Source: CAZTQN01 sp964615765 (GTDB taxonomy: Bacteria > Planctomycetota > Phycisphaerae > Phycisphaerales > UBA1924). From it: a stretch of DNA of 64,000 bases. The stretch lies in contig CAZTQN010000004.1 of the NCBI GenBank assembly GCA_964615765.1, positions 124,001 through 188,000 on the forward strand. The letters run 5' to 3'. The notes beneath the pieces are model-generated. The model searched no databases and was not told the DNA's origin. It worked only from the letters and a program-made list of their open reading frames with translations. The position numbers and the translations under genes were made by a program. Below, piece by piece: positions 1-9,613 of the stretch (position 1 is its first letter; the number at the start of each line of letters is the position of its first letter).

Positions 1-2573
1 TTGATGTCGTTGTTGGGCCACTGCGGCGCCGTCGCCCGGTTGGACCACGCCGGCCCGAGCGCGTCCGTCGCCAGCGTGTCATCGCCAACGCTCGGCAGCG
101 GGCGGTCCTTGTCGAACGCATCGACCAGGTTGAGCGCCATCCGCGCCGCCGTCCGTATCGCCACTTCCGCCGACCCGCCGTACGACAGCCCGCGCGCCGG
201 CGTCTCGGCCAGGTCCCACGCGGCCCGCTGATCGCTGAACGGGTTGAGCGCGTTCATGTACCCCGCGAAGATCTGCCGCACCGCCTCGTACCGCGCCCGC
301 GTGTGCCGGTCGCGCTGCTCCTGCTGATCCGCGTTCAGGTTTCCGCCCGCCGCCAGCGCGTCCCGCGCCACATCAACCCCGTACACCCCGTCGCGCACGG
401 CGTTCAGCGCCGCCACCGCGTCCACCTTCACCCGCGGCGCCACGGCCTGCCCGCGCGCGTTCACGTCCGGCCCGTCCACGATCGGCCGCGCCCCGCTCAC
501 CGTTGTCAGCAGCCGCCGCACGTCCACCGCATACGCCAGGAGCGCCCGGTCCGCCGGCACCGGGTCGGCGTCGTTCACCGGCGCATCCGCCGGCAACTGC
601 GGCACATCACGCCCGCGCTTCTCCGTCGCCAGGGACCGATTGTCCCGCAGCACGCTCAGCAGTTCCGACCGCTGCCCGCCCAGGTTCTGCCGCCAACGCG
701 CCCCGAGCACGCTCTCCAGGCGCGACGTCGCCTGCGGGTCGTTCACCCCGTTGAACGTGCGCAGTTCCAGTTCATCCGCCAGCCCGAACGGCACGCCCAG
801 CCCGCGCGCCCCGTCCCGCGCCGCGCCGAGCGCCGTCGCCGACGTCAGCGGGCCGTCCGTCCGCGCAAACCGATCGAACTGCTCCGCCCGCTGCGCCGCC
901 GTCAGCGGCCGCCGCGACGACAACTGGTCGCCCTGCGGCCCCTGGTCGTCGCCTTCCGAGAAATACCGCAGATCCCGGTCCTGCGCCGTCCGCCCCGTCA
1001 GCGTCGCTTCCCGCAGCGCCGCGTACGACGCGATCCCGAGCGCATACCCGACGGTGCGCTCCGCCGCGTCCGCGCCCGTCACATCCAGCCGGTACGCCTG
1101 GTAGTCCTCCGCCGTGTTCAAAGGGCCCTGCGGGATGAACGCGTACGGGGCGCCCTCTTCCAGCAGCCGGCGCATCTGCTGATACCGCGACCACACGACG
1201 CCATAGTCCTGCATCGTCAGCAGGCGCCGCAGGTCGATGTCCGCCGGCGTCGCCCCGGCCGGCACGTCCGACGTCGGCGTCGAGAAAAAGTCCCGCGCCG
1301 TGTTCACGTTCACCATCGACGCGTTGTCCACCACGCGCACCGCCGCGAAGAACCGGATCTTCTCGCCAACGCCCGACTGCGCCAGCGCCCGGATCACCGG
1401 CTCGGCGATGTACGGCCGGTCGCGATCCGCCGGGTCCGCCGAGAACCTCAGCCGCGTCAGCTCGAACCAGCGCGAGTCGGAGAACCCGTCCCCGTCCGCG
1501 TCGGCCCACTGGTTGAACAGGTACCGCGCGTCGCCCGGTTCAAACTCCACGTCCACCATCGGGCGAAACGCGTGCAACTGGTTCGTTGACCAATCCGCCG
1601 GTCGGTTGTACCGCGCCCCCTCGCCGTCCCACCGCAGCGTCGTCAGCGGGCGATCCGGTGATTGCCCGATCGGCACGCTCGCCGGCTGGCGCCCGTCCGC
1701 GTCCCACAATGTCAGGCGATCGCTCAGCCGCGGCCGCCCGGTCTCATCCACGCCAAACCCGCTCTCCGCGTCAAAGTTCCCGCGCAGGTTCGCCAGGTTC
1801 ACGAAGTTCCCGCTCGGCGCTAGGTTGCTGATCGCCGCCCAGTCGCGCTTGAGCCGGAACGGGCCGTCCGGCACCGTCCGCCCGCCGCCCGGGCTCACCA
1901 GCGTGTCCGTCCGACGGTTCGTCGTCACATCCTGCGGCGTCGCGATGAACGTCGGCTCCGCCGACGCCAGGAACGGCGACGGATACTCGCGCGGCCGCTC
2001 GAAGTCCGCCCCGCTCGGCCCGTTGCTCGGGTCCGGCGCCCAGTACGGAAAGAACGCCGGCGCCCCCGCCGGCGCATCCCGCAGCGGCTCAAAGCTCCCC
2101 GACGCCGTGAACCGGTGCGTCCCCCACCGAACCTCGTCCTGCAGCGCGTCCGGCGTGCCCACGCTCACCGCGCGCTCATCGACGCCCGGCAGGTCGTACG
2201 CGCGGCGGCGATACTCCGCCCGCCGCGAATCCGCCTGGTCGTAATCCGCCGGCAGCTTCAGGTTGTCGACCGTCAGTTCCGGATACCGCGCCAGCGCCCC
2301 TTCCCCGATGACCCGCGTGACGTAGTCCGCGATGTCCCCGCTGACATCCACCTGCGCCTCGGCCCGCGTCGCCGTCTGCGTCGACGCCCGCTCCGAGCGC
2401 CCCAGCGTCGCGTAGACCAGCGCGACGATCGACATCAGCGCCAACACGCCGACCACCAGCAGCAGGATCGTCCCGCGCCGCGACAGCCGCACGCGCCGCC
2501 GGGGCGATGCCCCCGCCGCCCCGCGCCCGTCATCGTGCGACCGGCCTGAAATGTCCGTGCTCGTCCGCTGCAT
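1..2573 (-). CDS. Large K-position protein of the secretion/pilus locus (3' end outside window)
   Basis: An uninterrupted reading frame runs leftward from an ATG at 2573 off the window edge, giving at least 857 residues. It starts with a short polar segment, then one hydrophobic helix at about residues 35-55 (TILLLVVGVLALMSIVALVY), followed by a long soluble region rich in Asp, Arg and Ala. A GGGAG sits about 9 nt upstream of the ATG. There is no GFTLIE prepilin motif. It is the last gene after G-, H-, I- and J-type pseudopilins, the place of GspK in type II secretion operons, where GspK caps the pseudopilus tip. It is more than twice normal GspK length, so the GspK role is inferred from position and topology. 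It could equally be a PilX-like or lineage-specific protein. Confidence 0.6.
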   Translation of the reverse strand, partial: MQRTSTDISGRSHDDGRGAAGASPRRRVRLSRRGTILLLVVGVLALMSIVALVYATLGRSERASTQTATRAEAQVDVSGDIADYVTRVIGEGALARYPELTVDNLKLPADYDQADSRRAEYRRRAYDLPGVDERAVSVGTPDALQDEVRWGTHRFTASGSFEPLRDAPAGAPAFFPYWAPDPSNGPSGADFERPREYPSPFLASAEPTFIATPQDVTTNRRTDTLVSPGGGRTVPDGPFRLKRDWAAISNLAPSGNFVNLANLRGNFDAESGFGVDETGRPRLSDRLTLWDADGRQPASVPIGQSPDRPLTTLRWDGEGARYNRPADWSTNQLHAFRPMVDVEFEPGDARYLFNQWADADGDGFSDSRWFELTRLRFSADPADRDRPYIAEPVIRALAQSGVGEKIRFFAAVRVVDNASMVNVNTARDFFSTPTSDVPAGATPADIDLRRLLTMQDYGVVWSRYQQMRRLLEEGAPYAFIPQGPLNTAEDYQAYRLDVTGADAAERTVGYALGIASYAALREATLTGRTAQDRDLRYFSEGDDQGPQGDQLSSRRPLTAAQRAEQFDRFARTDGPLTSATALGAARDGARGLGVPFGLADELELRTFNGVNDPQATSRLESVLGARWRQNLGGQRSELLSVLRDNRSLATEKRGRDVPQLPADAPVNDADPVPADRALLAYAVDVRRLLTTVSGARPIVDGPDVNARGQAVAPRVKVDAVAALNAVRDGVYGVDVARDALAAGGNLNADQQEQRDRHTRARYEAVRQIFAGYMNALNPFSDQRAAWDLAETPARGLSYGGSAEVAIRTAARMALNLVDAFDKDRPLPSVGDDTLATDALGPAWSNRATAPQWPNNDI

Positions 2574-2716
2574 CGCTCGAACTCCCGACCTCGTTCACCG
2601 CCGCGCTCGCGCCCCCGTGGGCCCGCGCTCGCGGTTGAGTCACTCGCGGAGACGCTCGCACGCTCCGCATGTCACCATTCCCCGCCCACCAAACCAGCAC
2701 GCCCGCCGGGCGCGCC

Positions 2717-4801
2717 TTACCGCGCCGCGTCTTCGCCGCCACGCGGCACGCGGAACACGAACTGGTACGACTGCTCGCGCAACGGGTCGCTCTGGTCCAC
2801 CAGCGACATCGTCACGCGGATCAACTTCGGCCACGGCACCGGCGCCTGCGACGGCTCGCCCGGCATCGGCTCCCGGTCCCGCACGTCCGCCGCCGTCGGA
2901 TCCGTCCACCCGAATGTCGGGTCGACATACCCGAACAGCGAGAACAGCCGCGTCTCGGCCCCGCGGGCCGGCCCGTTCTGATCCGGGAAGTTCCACTCGT
3001 TGCTCGTCAGCGGCGCCGGCTCGTGGATCAAGCCCGTCTCGAACACGTGCTTGGACGTCCGGTTGCCCGTCGCGCCAAGATCCGTGAACCCGCGCGGGTA
3101 CCGCCCGGCCCCGGTCTGCGGGTCGGCCCCGTTCAGATCCGCGTCATACTCCTCGAACACCACCCGCTGGGCCGCGTCCGCGCTGTTGTACGGGTGCGCC
3201 ACCAGCAGGTCCGCCGTCGTCGGGTCGCCGTCGGCGTCCACCGCACGCGGCAAGCCGTGCCAGATCATCCGCCCGCGCAGATCCGGATTCGCCGGCGCCC
3301 CGGGCCCCGTCGTCGGGTACACGTTCCCGTACGACCACTCCACGATGAACTCCGTGCACCCGATCACGAAGTTCGACGCCGACAGCATGTACTGATCCGT
3401 CCGCCGCCACGGCTCGTCGTCCGGCCACGCCTGACCGCCCGCCACCGTCCCCAGCAGGTCCGGCGGCGACGGCTCGCACCGCACGCGCAGCTCGATCCCA
3501 TCCCGACCCACCGGGTACGGATCCGCCGGGAACGCGTCCAGCATCCACGCCTTCATCCGCGCCGCCGTCGGCACCGGCCACACCTGCCCCACCGGATCCC
3601 CCAGCCGCGCCGGGTCCTGACGGACGGCCAGCGCCGAGTTGTTCGGCCCCGCCGCCAGCGCCCGCGTCACGTCGAACGGTCGGCGCACCGCCGGGTCAAG
3701 GTCCGGCCGCTGCAGCGCGAACGGCGCCGGCCGCGTCCGCCCCGGATTGTCCGGGTCCGCTTCTTCCACACGCTCCAGGTCGCGCAGCGCCGCCGCCCGC
3801 GCCGCGTCCGTATACCCGATCGGCTGCGCCCCGAGCACCCGCGCCCGGATCGCCGCCAGGTCCGTCGACGCGATGTCGACAATCCCCGACTCAAACCGCG
3901 GCACGCCCGTGCCCGCGCCCTGCACGGGCCGCACCAGCTCCGCATCCCGCGGGAGCAGCGCCTGCGGATATCCCGCCGCACCTTCCGGATACGCACTGAA
4001 CAGCCGGAACACGTCCCCCGCCGCCGGCTGCAGCGCGATCTGGAAGCGGCTGTCCGCCCACCGACCCGCCCGCGGAAACTGCGCCCCGCGGGCCGCCTCG
4101 TCCGACTCCGACAAGCGCGGCGGCGACAGCACCGTCTCATGCCGCAACAGAATCCACCGCCCCGCAAACTCGCTGGGCCCCGCTTCGCCGAAGCCCGGCG
4201 CCCGCTGCATGCCCGGCCCGTCGTCGTTCGTGTCGTGCAGCGCCGGCGTGTACGCGTCGACGTTCGCCTGGCTCAGCGCCTGCGGCAGCCCGTGCCCGTA
4301 ATACACCCGCGCCGCCCGACCCACCGCCGTCCGCGACGGGTGCACCGGCTCCCGCTGCGTCGTGAACCGACCCTCGCGGAAGAACATGATCGAATCAATC
4401 CGGCGCGCCCGCGGCCCGCGGTCGTCCGTGTTGAGCGCGATTTCCGCCGGCTGCAAGTCATCCCCACGCACCGGCGCCAGCCGATGCTGGATCGCCAAGA
4501 ACCCCCCGCGGCTCATGCCCTCGATGTCTTCGCGCAGCGTCTTCTCGATCATCAACGCCTGCTCGTTCAGGTTGGCCAGCCGCCGACCCGCACGCACCGT
4601 GTCCCCCGTGCGCTCGAACAGGCTCGCCATCCCGACCGCGATCAGCCCGACCGCCGCCACCGCCACCAGCATCTCGATCAGCGTGAACCCGCCGGGCTCC
4701 TTCGCGCCCTCCACCGCGCCCGCACGCGTCGCCACCTGCGCGGCGGTTCGCTGCGCCTGGTTCCGTTTGGCTTGGTCCCGATTGGCTTGATCGCGCATCA
4801 T
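2717..4801 (-). CDS. Very large J-position pseudopilin (prepilin N-terminal motif)
   Basis: The 694-residue product has a polar leader of about 37 residues, then the type III signal GGFTLIEMLVAVAAVGLIAV: a Gly before the cleavage site, Phe at +1, Glu at +5 and a hydrophobic helix. Such proteins are processed by prepilin peptidase and assembled into a pseudopilus or pilus. The rest is a 630-residue extracytoplasmic domain, far larger than the roughly 200 residues of typical GspJ/PilW. The start chosen is the first of two adjacent ATGs (ATGATG). It overlaps the stop of the preceding gene by 4 nt, so translation is probably coupled. Position after the I-type gene supports a GspJ-like role; the large domain is unrecognised. 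Confidence 0.8.
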   Translation of the reverse strand: MMRDQANRDQAKRNQAQRTAAQVATRAGAVEGAKEPGGFTLIEMLVAVAAVGLIAVGMASLFERTGDTVRAGRRLANLNEQALMIEKTLREDIEGMSRGGFLAIQHRLAPVRGDDLQPAEIALNTDDRGPRARRIDSIMFFREGRFTTQREPVHPSRTAVGRAARVYYGHGLPQALSQANVDAYTPALHDTNDDGPGMQRAPGFGEAGPSEFAGRWILLRHETVLSPPRLSESDEAARGAQFPRAGRWADSRFQIALQPAAGDVFRLFSAYPEGAAGYPQALLPRDAELVRPVQGAGTGVPRFESGIVDIASTDLAAIRARVLGAQPIGYTDAARAAALRDLERVEEADPDNPGRTRPAPFALQRPDLDPAVRRPFDVTRALAAGPNNSALAVRQDPARLGDPVGQVWPVPTAARMKAWMLDAFPADPYPVGRDGIELRVRCEPSPPDLLGTVAGGQAWPDDEPWRRTDQYMLSASNFVIGCTEFIVEWSYGNVYPTTGPGAPANPDLRGRMIWHGLPRAVDADGDPTTADLLVAHPYNSADAAQRVVFEEYDADLNGADPQTGAGRYPRGFTDLGATGNRTSKHVFETGLIHEPAPLTSNEWNFPDQNGPARGAETRLFSLFGYVDPTFGWTDPTAADVRDREPMPGEPSQAPVPWPKLIRVTMSLVDQSDPLREQSYQFVFRVPRGGEDAAR

Positions 4802-6096
4802 GGCGTCACCTCCGAGACCCGCACCGGCACGACCAGCGCCGCCACCGGCACCTGCGGCGTGAAGATGAACTGCTGCAGCCGGCGCACCCGCCCGTTCGCA
4901 TCCAGCCGCGTGTCCGCGATCGCCGGCGCCGGGTTCAGCCGGATCCGCCGCACCACGTCCGACGTCGCCACCGGGTCCCGCTCCACACGCTCCACCGTGT
5001 ACACGTTGCCCAGGTTGTCGATGAGCTGCTGACCCACCTGCGCCATCTGCGCCCCGACGGGGTCCTCGACATCCAGCACGCGCACCCACCGCCGCTGTTC
5101 ATCAAACGACTCCGGCGACTGACTGTCCGGCGTGTCGACAAACTCGAAGTGCGGCGTCGCGCCCGCGCGGTTGTCGCGCCCGAACGCCGACACCACCAGG
5201 CTGTACTCCCCACGCCCGTCGAACGTCGGCTGGTTCGCGTCATCCCCCGACCGCGTCCCCACCGCCACCGGCAGCGCGTCCCCCGTCGCCAGCACGCCCC
5301 GCAGCGTCGACCCCACCGGCACCCGGATCCCCGGGTCCACGCGGCGCACGAACACCGCCAGGTGCATCTGGTCGCCCGCCTGCGCGTCCCCATTAGCCGC
5401 CAGCACGTCCACCGGCACGCGCCCCGGCACCACGTCCCACACCAGCGTCGGCGTCCCCGCCCCTTCGCCCGCGCCAAGGTTCACGCGCTCGATCACCGGC
5501 ACCAGCAACGGACGAATCACCCGCCGCACGCGCCGCTCGCCAACCGCGATCCCGGCGCTGCGGATCTGCGCTTCCAGCCGCTCGACTTCCGCCCGCACGC
5601 TCGCCGGGAACTCGACGGCGTACTCGCGGTCCGTCACGTTCGTCGGCGCCGCCGTCGCATCGCCGATGCGCAGCTCGCCCGCCGCGTTCGCCGCACCATC
5701 CGCGAACCCCGCCCAGTTCCACCCCGTCTCCCACAACCCAAGGTTCCGGCCCATCGAGAACTTCTGCGCCGGCTGCTCGTTGTTCAGAACCGTCCACGGC
5801 TCCATCACCGACACCAGACCCGCGTACGACGCCTCAACCTCCACCCGCGCCCCGGCCCGCCGCACGCTGTACCGCACCGGCTCATCGACCCCCAGCAGCA
5901 CCGGCAACTCCGCCGCCAGGTTCTTCTCGGCGATCAGCCCCGACACGCGGTCGCTCGACTGCCGCTGCTCGCGGATCACCGCCGGGAACAGCGCCCCGAG
6001 CCCCAAGAGCCCCAGCCCGAGGATCAGGATCGAGATGAGCACCTCGATAAGCGTGAACCCCGCGTTCATGCGGCGGACAAGGTCGGACCTGTTCAT
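4798..6096 (-). CDS. I-position pseudopilin / PilV-like prepilin
   Basis: The 432-residue product carries the prepilin motif AGFTLIEVLISILILGLGLL at residues 12-31, with Glu at +5 of the mature form. This is the pattern of GspI/PilV minor pilins. The 400-residue globular remainder is about three times the normal size for GspI and is not recognised. The ATG overlaps the upstream stop by 4 nt (ATGA), and the TGA overlaps the start of the next pseudopilin, so this is a tightly coupled operon. Probable role is a minor subunit at the pseudopilus tip complex. Confidence 0.8.
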   Translation of the reverse strand: MNRSDLVRRMNAGFTLIEVLISILILGLGLLGLGALFPAVIREQRQSSDRVSGLIAEKNLAAELPVLLGVDEPVRYSVRRAGARVEVEASYAGLVSVMEPWTVLNNEQPAQKFSMGRNLGLWETGWNWAGFADGAANAAGELRIGDATAAPTNVTDREYAVEFPASVRAEVERLEAQIRSAGIAVGERRVRRVIRPLLVPVIERVNLGAGEGAGTPTLVWDVVPGRVPVDVLAANGDAQAGDQMHLAVFVRRVDPGIRVPVGSTLRGVLATGDALPVAVGTRSGDDANQPTFDGRGEYSLVVSAFGRDNRAGATPHFEFVDTPDSQSPESFDEQRRWVRVLDVEDPVGAQMAQVGQQLIDNLGNVYTVERVERDPVATSDVVRRIRLNPAPAIADTRLDANGRVRRLQQFIFTPQVPVAALVVPVRVSEVTP

Positions 6097-7232
6097 TGGC
6101 GCGTCTCCGGCTCAACTTCCGCGCGCCGCGGCGCGCCCGTGTACCGGTCAAACACGTAGATCTTCGCCAGGAACTCGTCCCGCACGCCGTCCACCGTGTC
6201 GCCCACCGTCCCGTTCAGGTTCGTGTCCCCGTTCATCCAACGGTTCACGCTCGACGCCGTCACCCCGTCCACGAACCGGGCCCCGATCGTCAGGTCATTC
6301 GCCCGCGGCTCGGCGGAGTACTCCAAGAGCGCATTCCGCTCCGTCAGCCGCGCCCCAAGCGCCTCGGCCAGCAGCCGCTCGCTCGCCAGCGCGATCGTCG
6401 ACACCGGCCGCGCCAGAATCATGTCCGAACTCTGCCGCCCCAGCACGAACCGGCGCTCACTCGTCGTGAACCCGCCCGCAACGGCGACCCCGCTCTGCAG
6501 CACCGTCCGCACGTACCGCGCCGGGTCGCTCCCGATCAGGTACCGCAGCCGCGACGCCGCCTGCGCCGTCGGCCCGCCCGTCGAGAACGCCTCCGTCGAG
6601 ATATCCGGCGACAGCAGCAGCGCCTCGCGCCCTTCCCCGTTCAGCACGCGCCCCGTCCCGCCCTCAAAGCGCACGATGAACGTGTTCCGGGCCGCGCCCG
6701 CCTGGAAGTCCAGCGGGTTGTGCCACGACGTTTCCGGGAACACCCAGTTCGCCTCGCGCCCGTTGTACCGCGCCCCGCCGATCCCCAGCGACGTGAACCA
6801 CCCGTCCGCCACCTGGTCCTGCACCACGCCCGCACCGACAAACCCGCGCACCGTCCAGTACCGCGGCAGCGACACCGGCGACAGCCCCGGCGCCGGCACG
6901 AACAGATCTCGCACCACTTCCGACGGCTGCCCGTCTACGATCTCGACATCGGTGATCGTCGTCACCTTCACGTACGGCGCGATCTCGCACCGCCCGTCCG
7001 CCGTGAACACGAACGCCGCCGCAGAGTCCGACCCGCTCGAGGCCCGCAGGGCCGCGTCCCGCGCTTGCCGCAGACCCGTGCCGAGCTGCCCCTCCGCCAG
7101 CGTCTCCTCGCTCCCGCGGATCATCGCCTGGAAGCTCGGGATCGCCACCGTCGCGAGCAGCGCGATGATGATGATCACCACCAGGATCTCGATGAGCGTG
7201 AACGCGTTCCGACCGTGTGCGCCGCGTGTCAT
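6093..7232 (-). CDS. H-position pseudopilin (prepilin motif)
   Basis: The 379-residue protein starts at an ATG that overlaps the preceding TGA by 4 nt. Residues 9-28 hold NAFTLIEILVVIIIIALLAT, a prepilin signal with Asn before the usual Ala/Phe processing region and Glu at +5. GspH minor pseudopilins share this form but are normally about 170-200 residues. The mature domain includes a segment resembling GspH early on (SFQAMIRGSEETLAEGQLGT, an alpha-helix expected to pack into the filament). Location between G-type and I-type genes supports the H assignment. Confidence 0.78.
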   Translation of the reverse strand: MTRGAHGRNAFTLIEILVVIIIIALLATVAIPSFQAMIRGSEETLAEGQLGTGLRQARDAALRASSGSDSAAAFVFTADGRCEIAPYVKVTTITDVEIVDGQPSEVVRDLFVPAPGLSPVSLPRYWTVRGFVGAGVVQDQVADGWFTSLGIGGARYNGREANWVFPETSWHNPLDFQAGAARNTFIVRFEGGTGRVLNGEGREALLLSPDISTEAFSTGGPTAQAASRLRYLIGSDPARYVRTVLQSGVAVAGGFTTSERRFVLGRQSSDMILARPVSTIALASERLLAEALGARLTERNALLEYSAEPRANDLTIGARFVDGVTASSVNRWMNGDTNLNGTVGDTVDGVRDEFLAKIYVFDRYTGAPRRAEVEPETRQ

Positions 7233-8167
7233 TTGATGAGCTCCACCAGGTCGTCCACCACCGGCTGGTCGCGCAGCGGATTCGGGTTGATCCCGAACAC
7301 GCCGTCGTCCCCCGCGCTGATCACCGCGTACCGCGTCGAGCGCAGTTCCGGCACAAGATCCGCCGCCCGCGCCACCCGCTCGGCCTCGCTGCCCAGGGCC
7401 GCGATCCGCTGCACTTCCGCCGTCCCCGCCGCCGCCGCCACCGCCGCCTGCCACACCACCGTCGGGATGTTGTACAGACGGATCTGACCCTTCCGACCCG
7501 GGTCCGGCGGCGGGTTGGCCGCGTCATAAAAACTCGGCTCCCACCCGTAGTACCGGATCGCCCGCCCCCACCGGTCCAGCACCTCGAACGTCGGCCCGAC
7601 GTTCCCCGTCCCGACGCGCAACCGCGTCCGGTCCCGGCTCACGTCGATCAACGCCTCGTACGTCTGCCCGCGCTTGGAGAAGACGCCCCTCCGCTCCGTC
7701 GGGCGCTCCGTCTTGGGCAGCGTGTACCCGGGCCCGTCCACGCCGTCGATGTCCTTGTCGCCCGCGCCGATGAGGTAGTACCCCACCGAGTTCGTGCTAT
7801 AGGAGTCGTTGAAGTCCGGCACCGGGTCCTGCGCCTCGCGGAGCAGGTCGCGCAGCCGCGGCGTCGCGTCCGGCTGCATCCCCGTCATCGGGCCCATCGG
7901 GTCATCCAGCACCGGCACGTTGAACCCGAACTTCTGCTTGAACTGCTCGCTGGCGATCCGCAAGCTGGTCAGGAACTGCCGCTCCCCGGCGTCCCGCCCG
8001 CCCCGAAGACCGCGCGACACCGCCACCACAGCGATCGACGACAACAGCGCGATGATCGCCAGCACGACGATGATCTCGACGAGCGAGAACCCGCCGTCCC
8101 TGGCCCTCACCCCCGCCCCCGCGCCCGCCCGCCGCGTCTTCGCTCGCCCGTGGTGGTGGCTGTTCAC
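7229..8167 (-). CDS. G-type pseudopilin (GspG-like)
   Basis: I place the start at a GTG whose GTGA overlaps the stop of gspF, giving 312 residues; longer upstream options would lie inside gspF. After a 24-residue basic leader comes DGGFSLVEIIVVLAIIALLS, a prepilin processing site with Glu at +5. The following helix and its continuation (about 40 residues) are typical of the major pseudopilin GspG. The body is about twice GspG size. It directly follows gspF, as G follows F in classical type II secretion operons. It is probably the main filament subunit, although the size makes a minor-pilin role possible. Confidence 0.78.
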   Translation of the reverse strand: MNSHHHGRAKTRRAGAGAGVRARDGGFSLVEIIVVLAIIALLSSIAVVAVSRGLRGGRDAGERQFLTSLRIASEQFKQKFGFNVPVLDDPMGPMTGMQPDATPRLRDLLREAQDPVPDFNDSYSTNSVGYYLIGAGDKDIDGVDGPGYTLPKTERPTERRGVFSKRGQTYEALIDVSRDRTRLRVGTGNVGPTFEVLDRWGRAIRYYGWEPSFYDAANPPPDPGRKGQIRLYNIPTVVWQAAVAAAAGTAEVQRIAALGSEAERVARAADLVPELRSTRYAVISAGDDGVFGINPNPLRDQPVVDDLVELIK

Positions 8168-9468
8168 ACGCCACCCCCTTGCAGCGATTCGATCATCGAC
8201 ACCAGCGGGAGGAACATCGCCAGCACGATCACCAGCACCGCCCCGCCGATGAACACGATCATCAGCGGTTCGATGAGCTTGATCAGACCGCTGACGGCGA
8301 CGTCGACTTCTTCGTCGTAGTTGTCGGCGATCTTCATCATCATCACGTCCATGTCGCCCGTCTCTTCGCCGACGTCGATCATGTTCACGACGATGGGGTC
8401 GCACACCTTCGCCTCGCGCAAGGGGCCCGCGAAGCTCTCGCCCTCGCGGATCGAGTCGTGCACCTTCGTCAGCGCCTTCTCGAACACGTAGTTGCCCGAC
8501 GTGTCCCGCGTGATCAGGATCGCCTCAAGGATCGGCACGCCCGCCGCGATCAGCGTGCCCAGCGTCCGCGTGAACCGCGCCGTCACCGTCTTCTTCACCA
8601 GCCCGCCGAAGACCGGCAGCCAGAAGATCAGGATGTCCGTCGCCGCCTTCCCGGGCTTGGCCTTGCGGATCAGCTTGAACCCGAAGAAGATGATGAACGG
8701 CATGATCGCGATGATCAGCGCGCCCTGCCCGGGGAACATGCCCGGGTTCTTGCCCGCGACCCAGTTCGAGACGCCGATCAGCCACCGCGTCACGCCCGGC
8801 AGCGGCACGCCGAAGTCCTTGAAGATCTCGGCGAACTTCGGCACGATGAACCACATGATCAGCGTCACGATGATCGTCGCGATCAGCACGACCGCGATCG
8901 GGTAGATCATCGCCGACTTGATCTTGCGCTTGAGGCTCTGCGCCTTCTCCATGAACTCGGCGAGGCGCTGCAGGATGATGTCCAAGACCCCGCCGACCTC
9001 GCCCGCCGCGATCATCTTCGTGTACAGACGGTTGAACGCCTTGGGGTGCTTGGCCATCGCCTCCGACAGCGACGTCCCGCCCTCGACGTCCTCGCACACG
9101 TCCTGCAGCACGCTCTTGAGCTTGCCCGGCTTGAGCTGCTGCTCCAGGATCTGCAGCGACCGCAGCAGCGGCAGCCCGGCGTCCTGCAGCGTCGACAGCT
9201 GCCGCGTGAACAGCGTCAGGTGCTTGGCCTTCACGCCCCCGAAGGAGAACGACATCTCCTTCTTTTTCTTCTTCTTCGCCGGGGCCGCCTCGCCGCCGCC
9301 CGGCGCCCCGGCCTTGGCGTCCTTCTTCCCCTTCTGCTCCCGCACGCTCGTCGGGAAGAAGCCCTGCCCCTTGATCCGCTGGATCGCCTCTTCCGTATTC
9401 CCGGCCTCGATCGTCCCCTTCTGAGGCTTCCCGGCCGAGTTCAACGCTTCATACAGGAAAGTCGCCAT
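8164..9468 (-). CDS. gspF: Type II secretion / type IV pilus inner-membrane platform protein GspF/PilC
   Basis: The 434-residue protein matches the GspF/PilC family from end to end. The N-terminal region (FLYEALNSAGKPQKGTIEA) is the usual start of PilC-type proteins. A Lys-rich linker with six consecutive lysines follows at about residues 84-92. Two repeated GspF cytoplasmic domains come next (LFTRQLSTLQDAGLPLLRSL and FTRTLGTLIAAGVPILEAI), with hydrophobic membrane segments around residues 190-215 and 240-265 and at the C terminus. It forms the membrane platform on which the GspE/PilB ATPase drives pilin assembly. It overlaps the G-type pseudopilin by 4 nt and lies 145 nt downstream of gspE. 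Confidence 0.95.
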   Translation of the reverse strand: MATFLYEALNSAGKPQKGTIEAGNTEEAIQRIKGQGFFPTSVREQKGKKDAKAGAPGGGEAAPAKKKKKKEMSFSFGGVKAKHLTLFTRQLSTLQDAGLPLLRSLQILEQQLKPGKLKSVLQDVCEDVEGGTSLSEAMAKHPKAFNRLYTKMIAAGEVGGVLDIILQRLAEFMEKAQSLKRKIKSAMIYPIAVVLIATIIVTLIMWFIVPKFAEIFKDFGVPLPGVTRWLIGVSNWVAGKNPGMFPGQGALIIAIMPFIIFFGFKLIRKAKPGKAATDILIFWLPVFGGLVKKTVTARFTRTLGTLIAAGVPILEAILITRDTSGNYVFEKALTKVHDSIREGESFAGPLREAKVCDPIVVNMIDVGEETGDMDVMMMKIADNYDEEVDVAVSGLIKLIEPLMIVFIGGAVLVIVLAMFLPLVSMIESLQGGGV

Positions 9469-9550
9469 GACTGCTCCACTTCAATCCGTTCCATCCGGTG
9501 CGAGGCTCTAGCAACGCGACGCAACCAACCCACCCCCCACCCATCCCCAC

Positions 9551-9600
9551 CCCACTCCGAGCCCTCCGTGCCCACTCCGAGCCCACTCCGAGCCCTCTGT
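9551..9600. repeat. Short tandem repeat of CACTCCGAGCC type
   Basis: Three near-identical CACTCCGAGCCC units with a CTCCGTG interruption lie in the gspF-gspE gap. Related sequence, often on the other strand as CTCGGAGGG, recurs near 28.57, 35.23, 37.43 and 49.7 kb. Confidence 0.7.
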
Positions 9601-9613
9601 GGACCGGCTCGCG

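Noticed and set aside
2669..5032. Long plus-strand frame of 787 codons
   Set aside because: It is antisense to the clear J-type pseudopilin, Arg/Pro/His-rich and without motifs.
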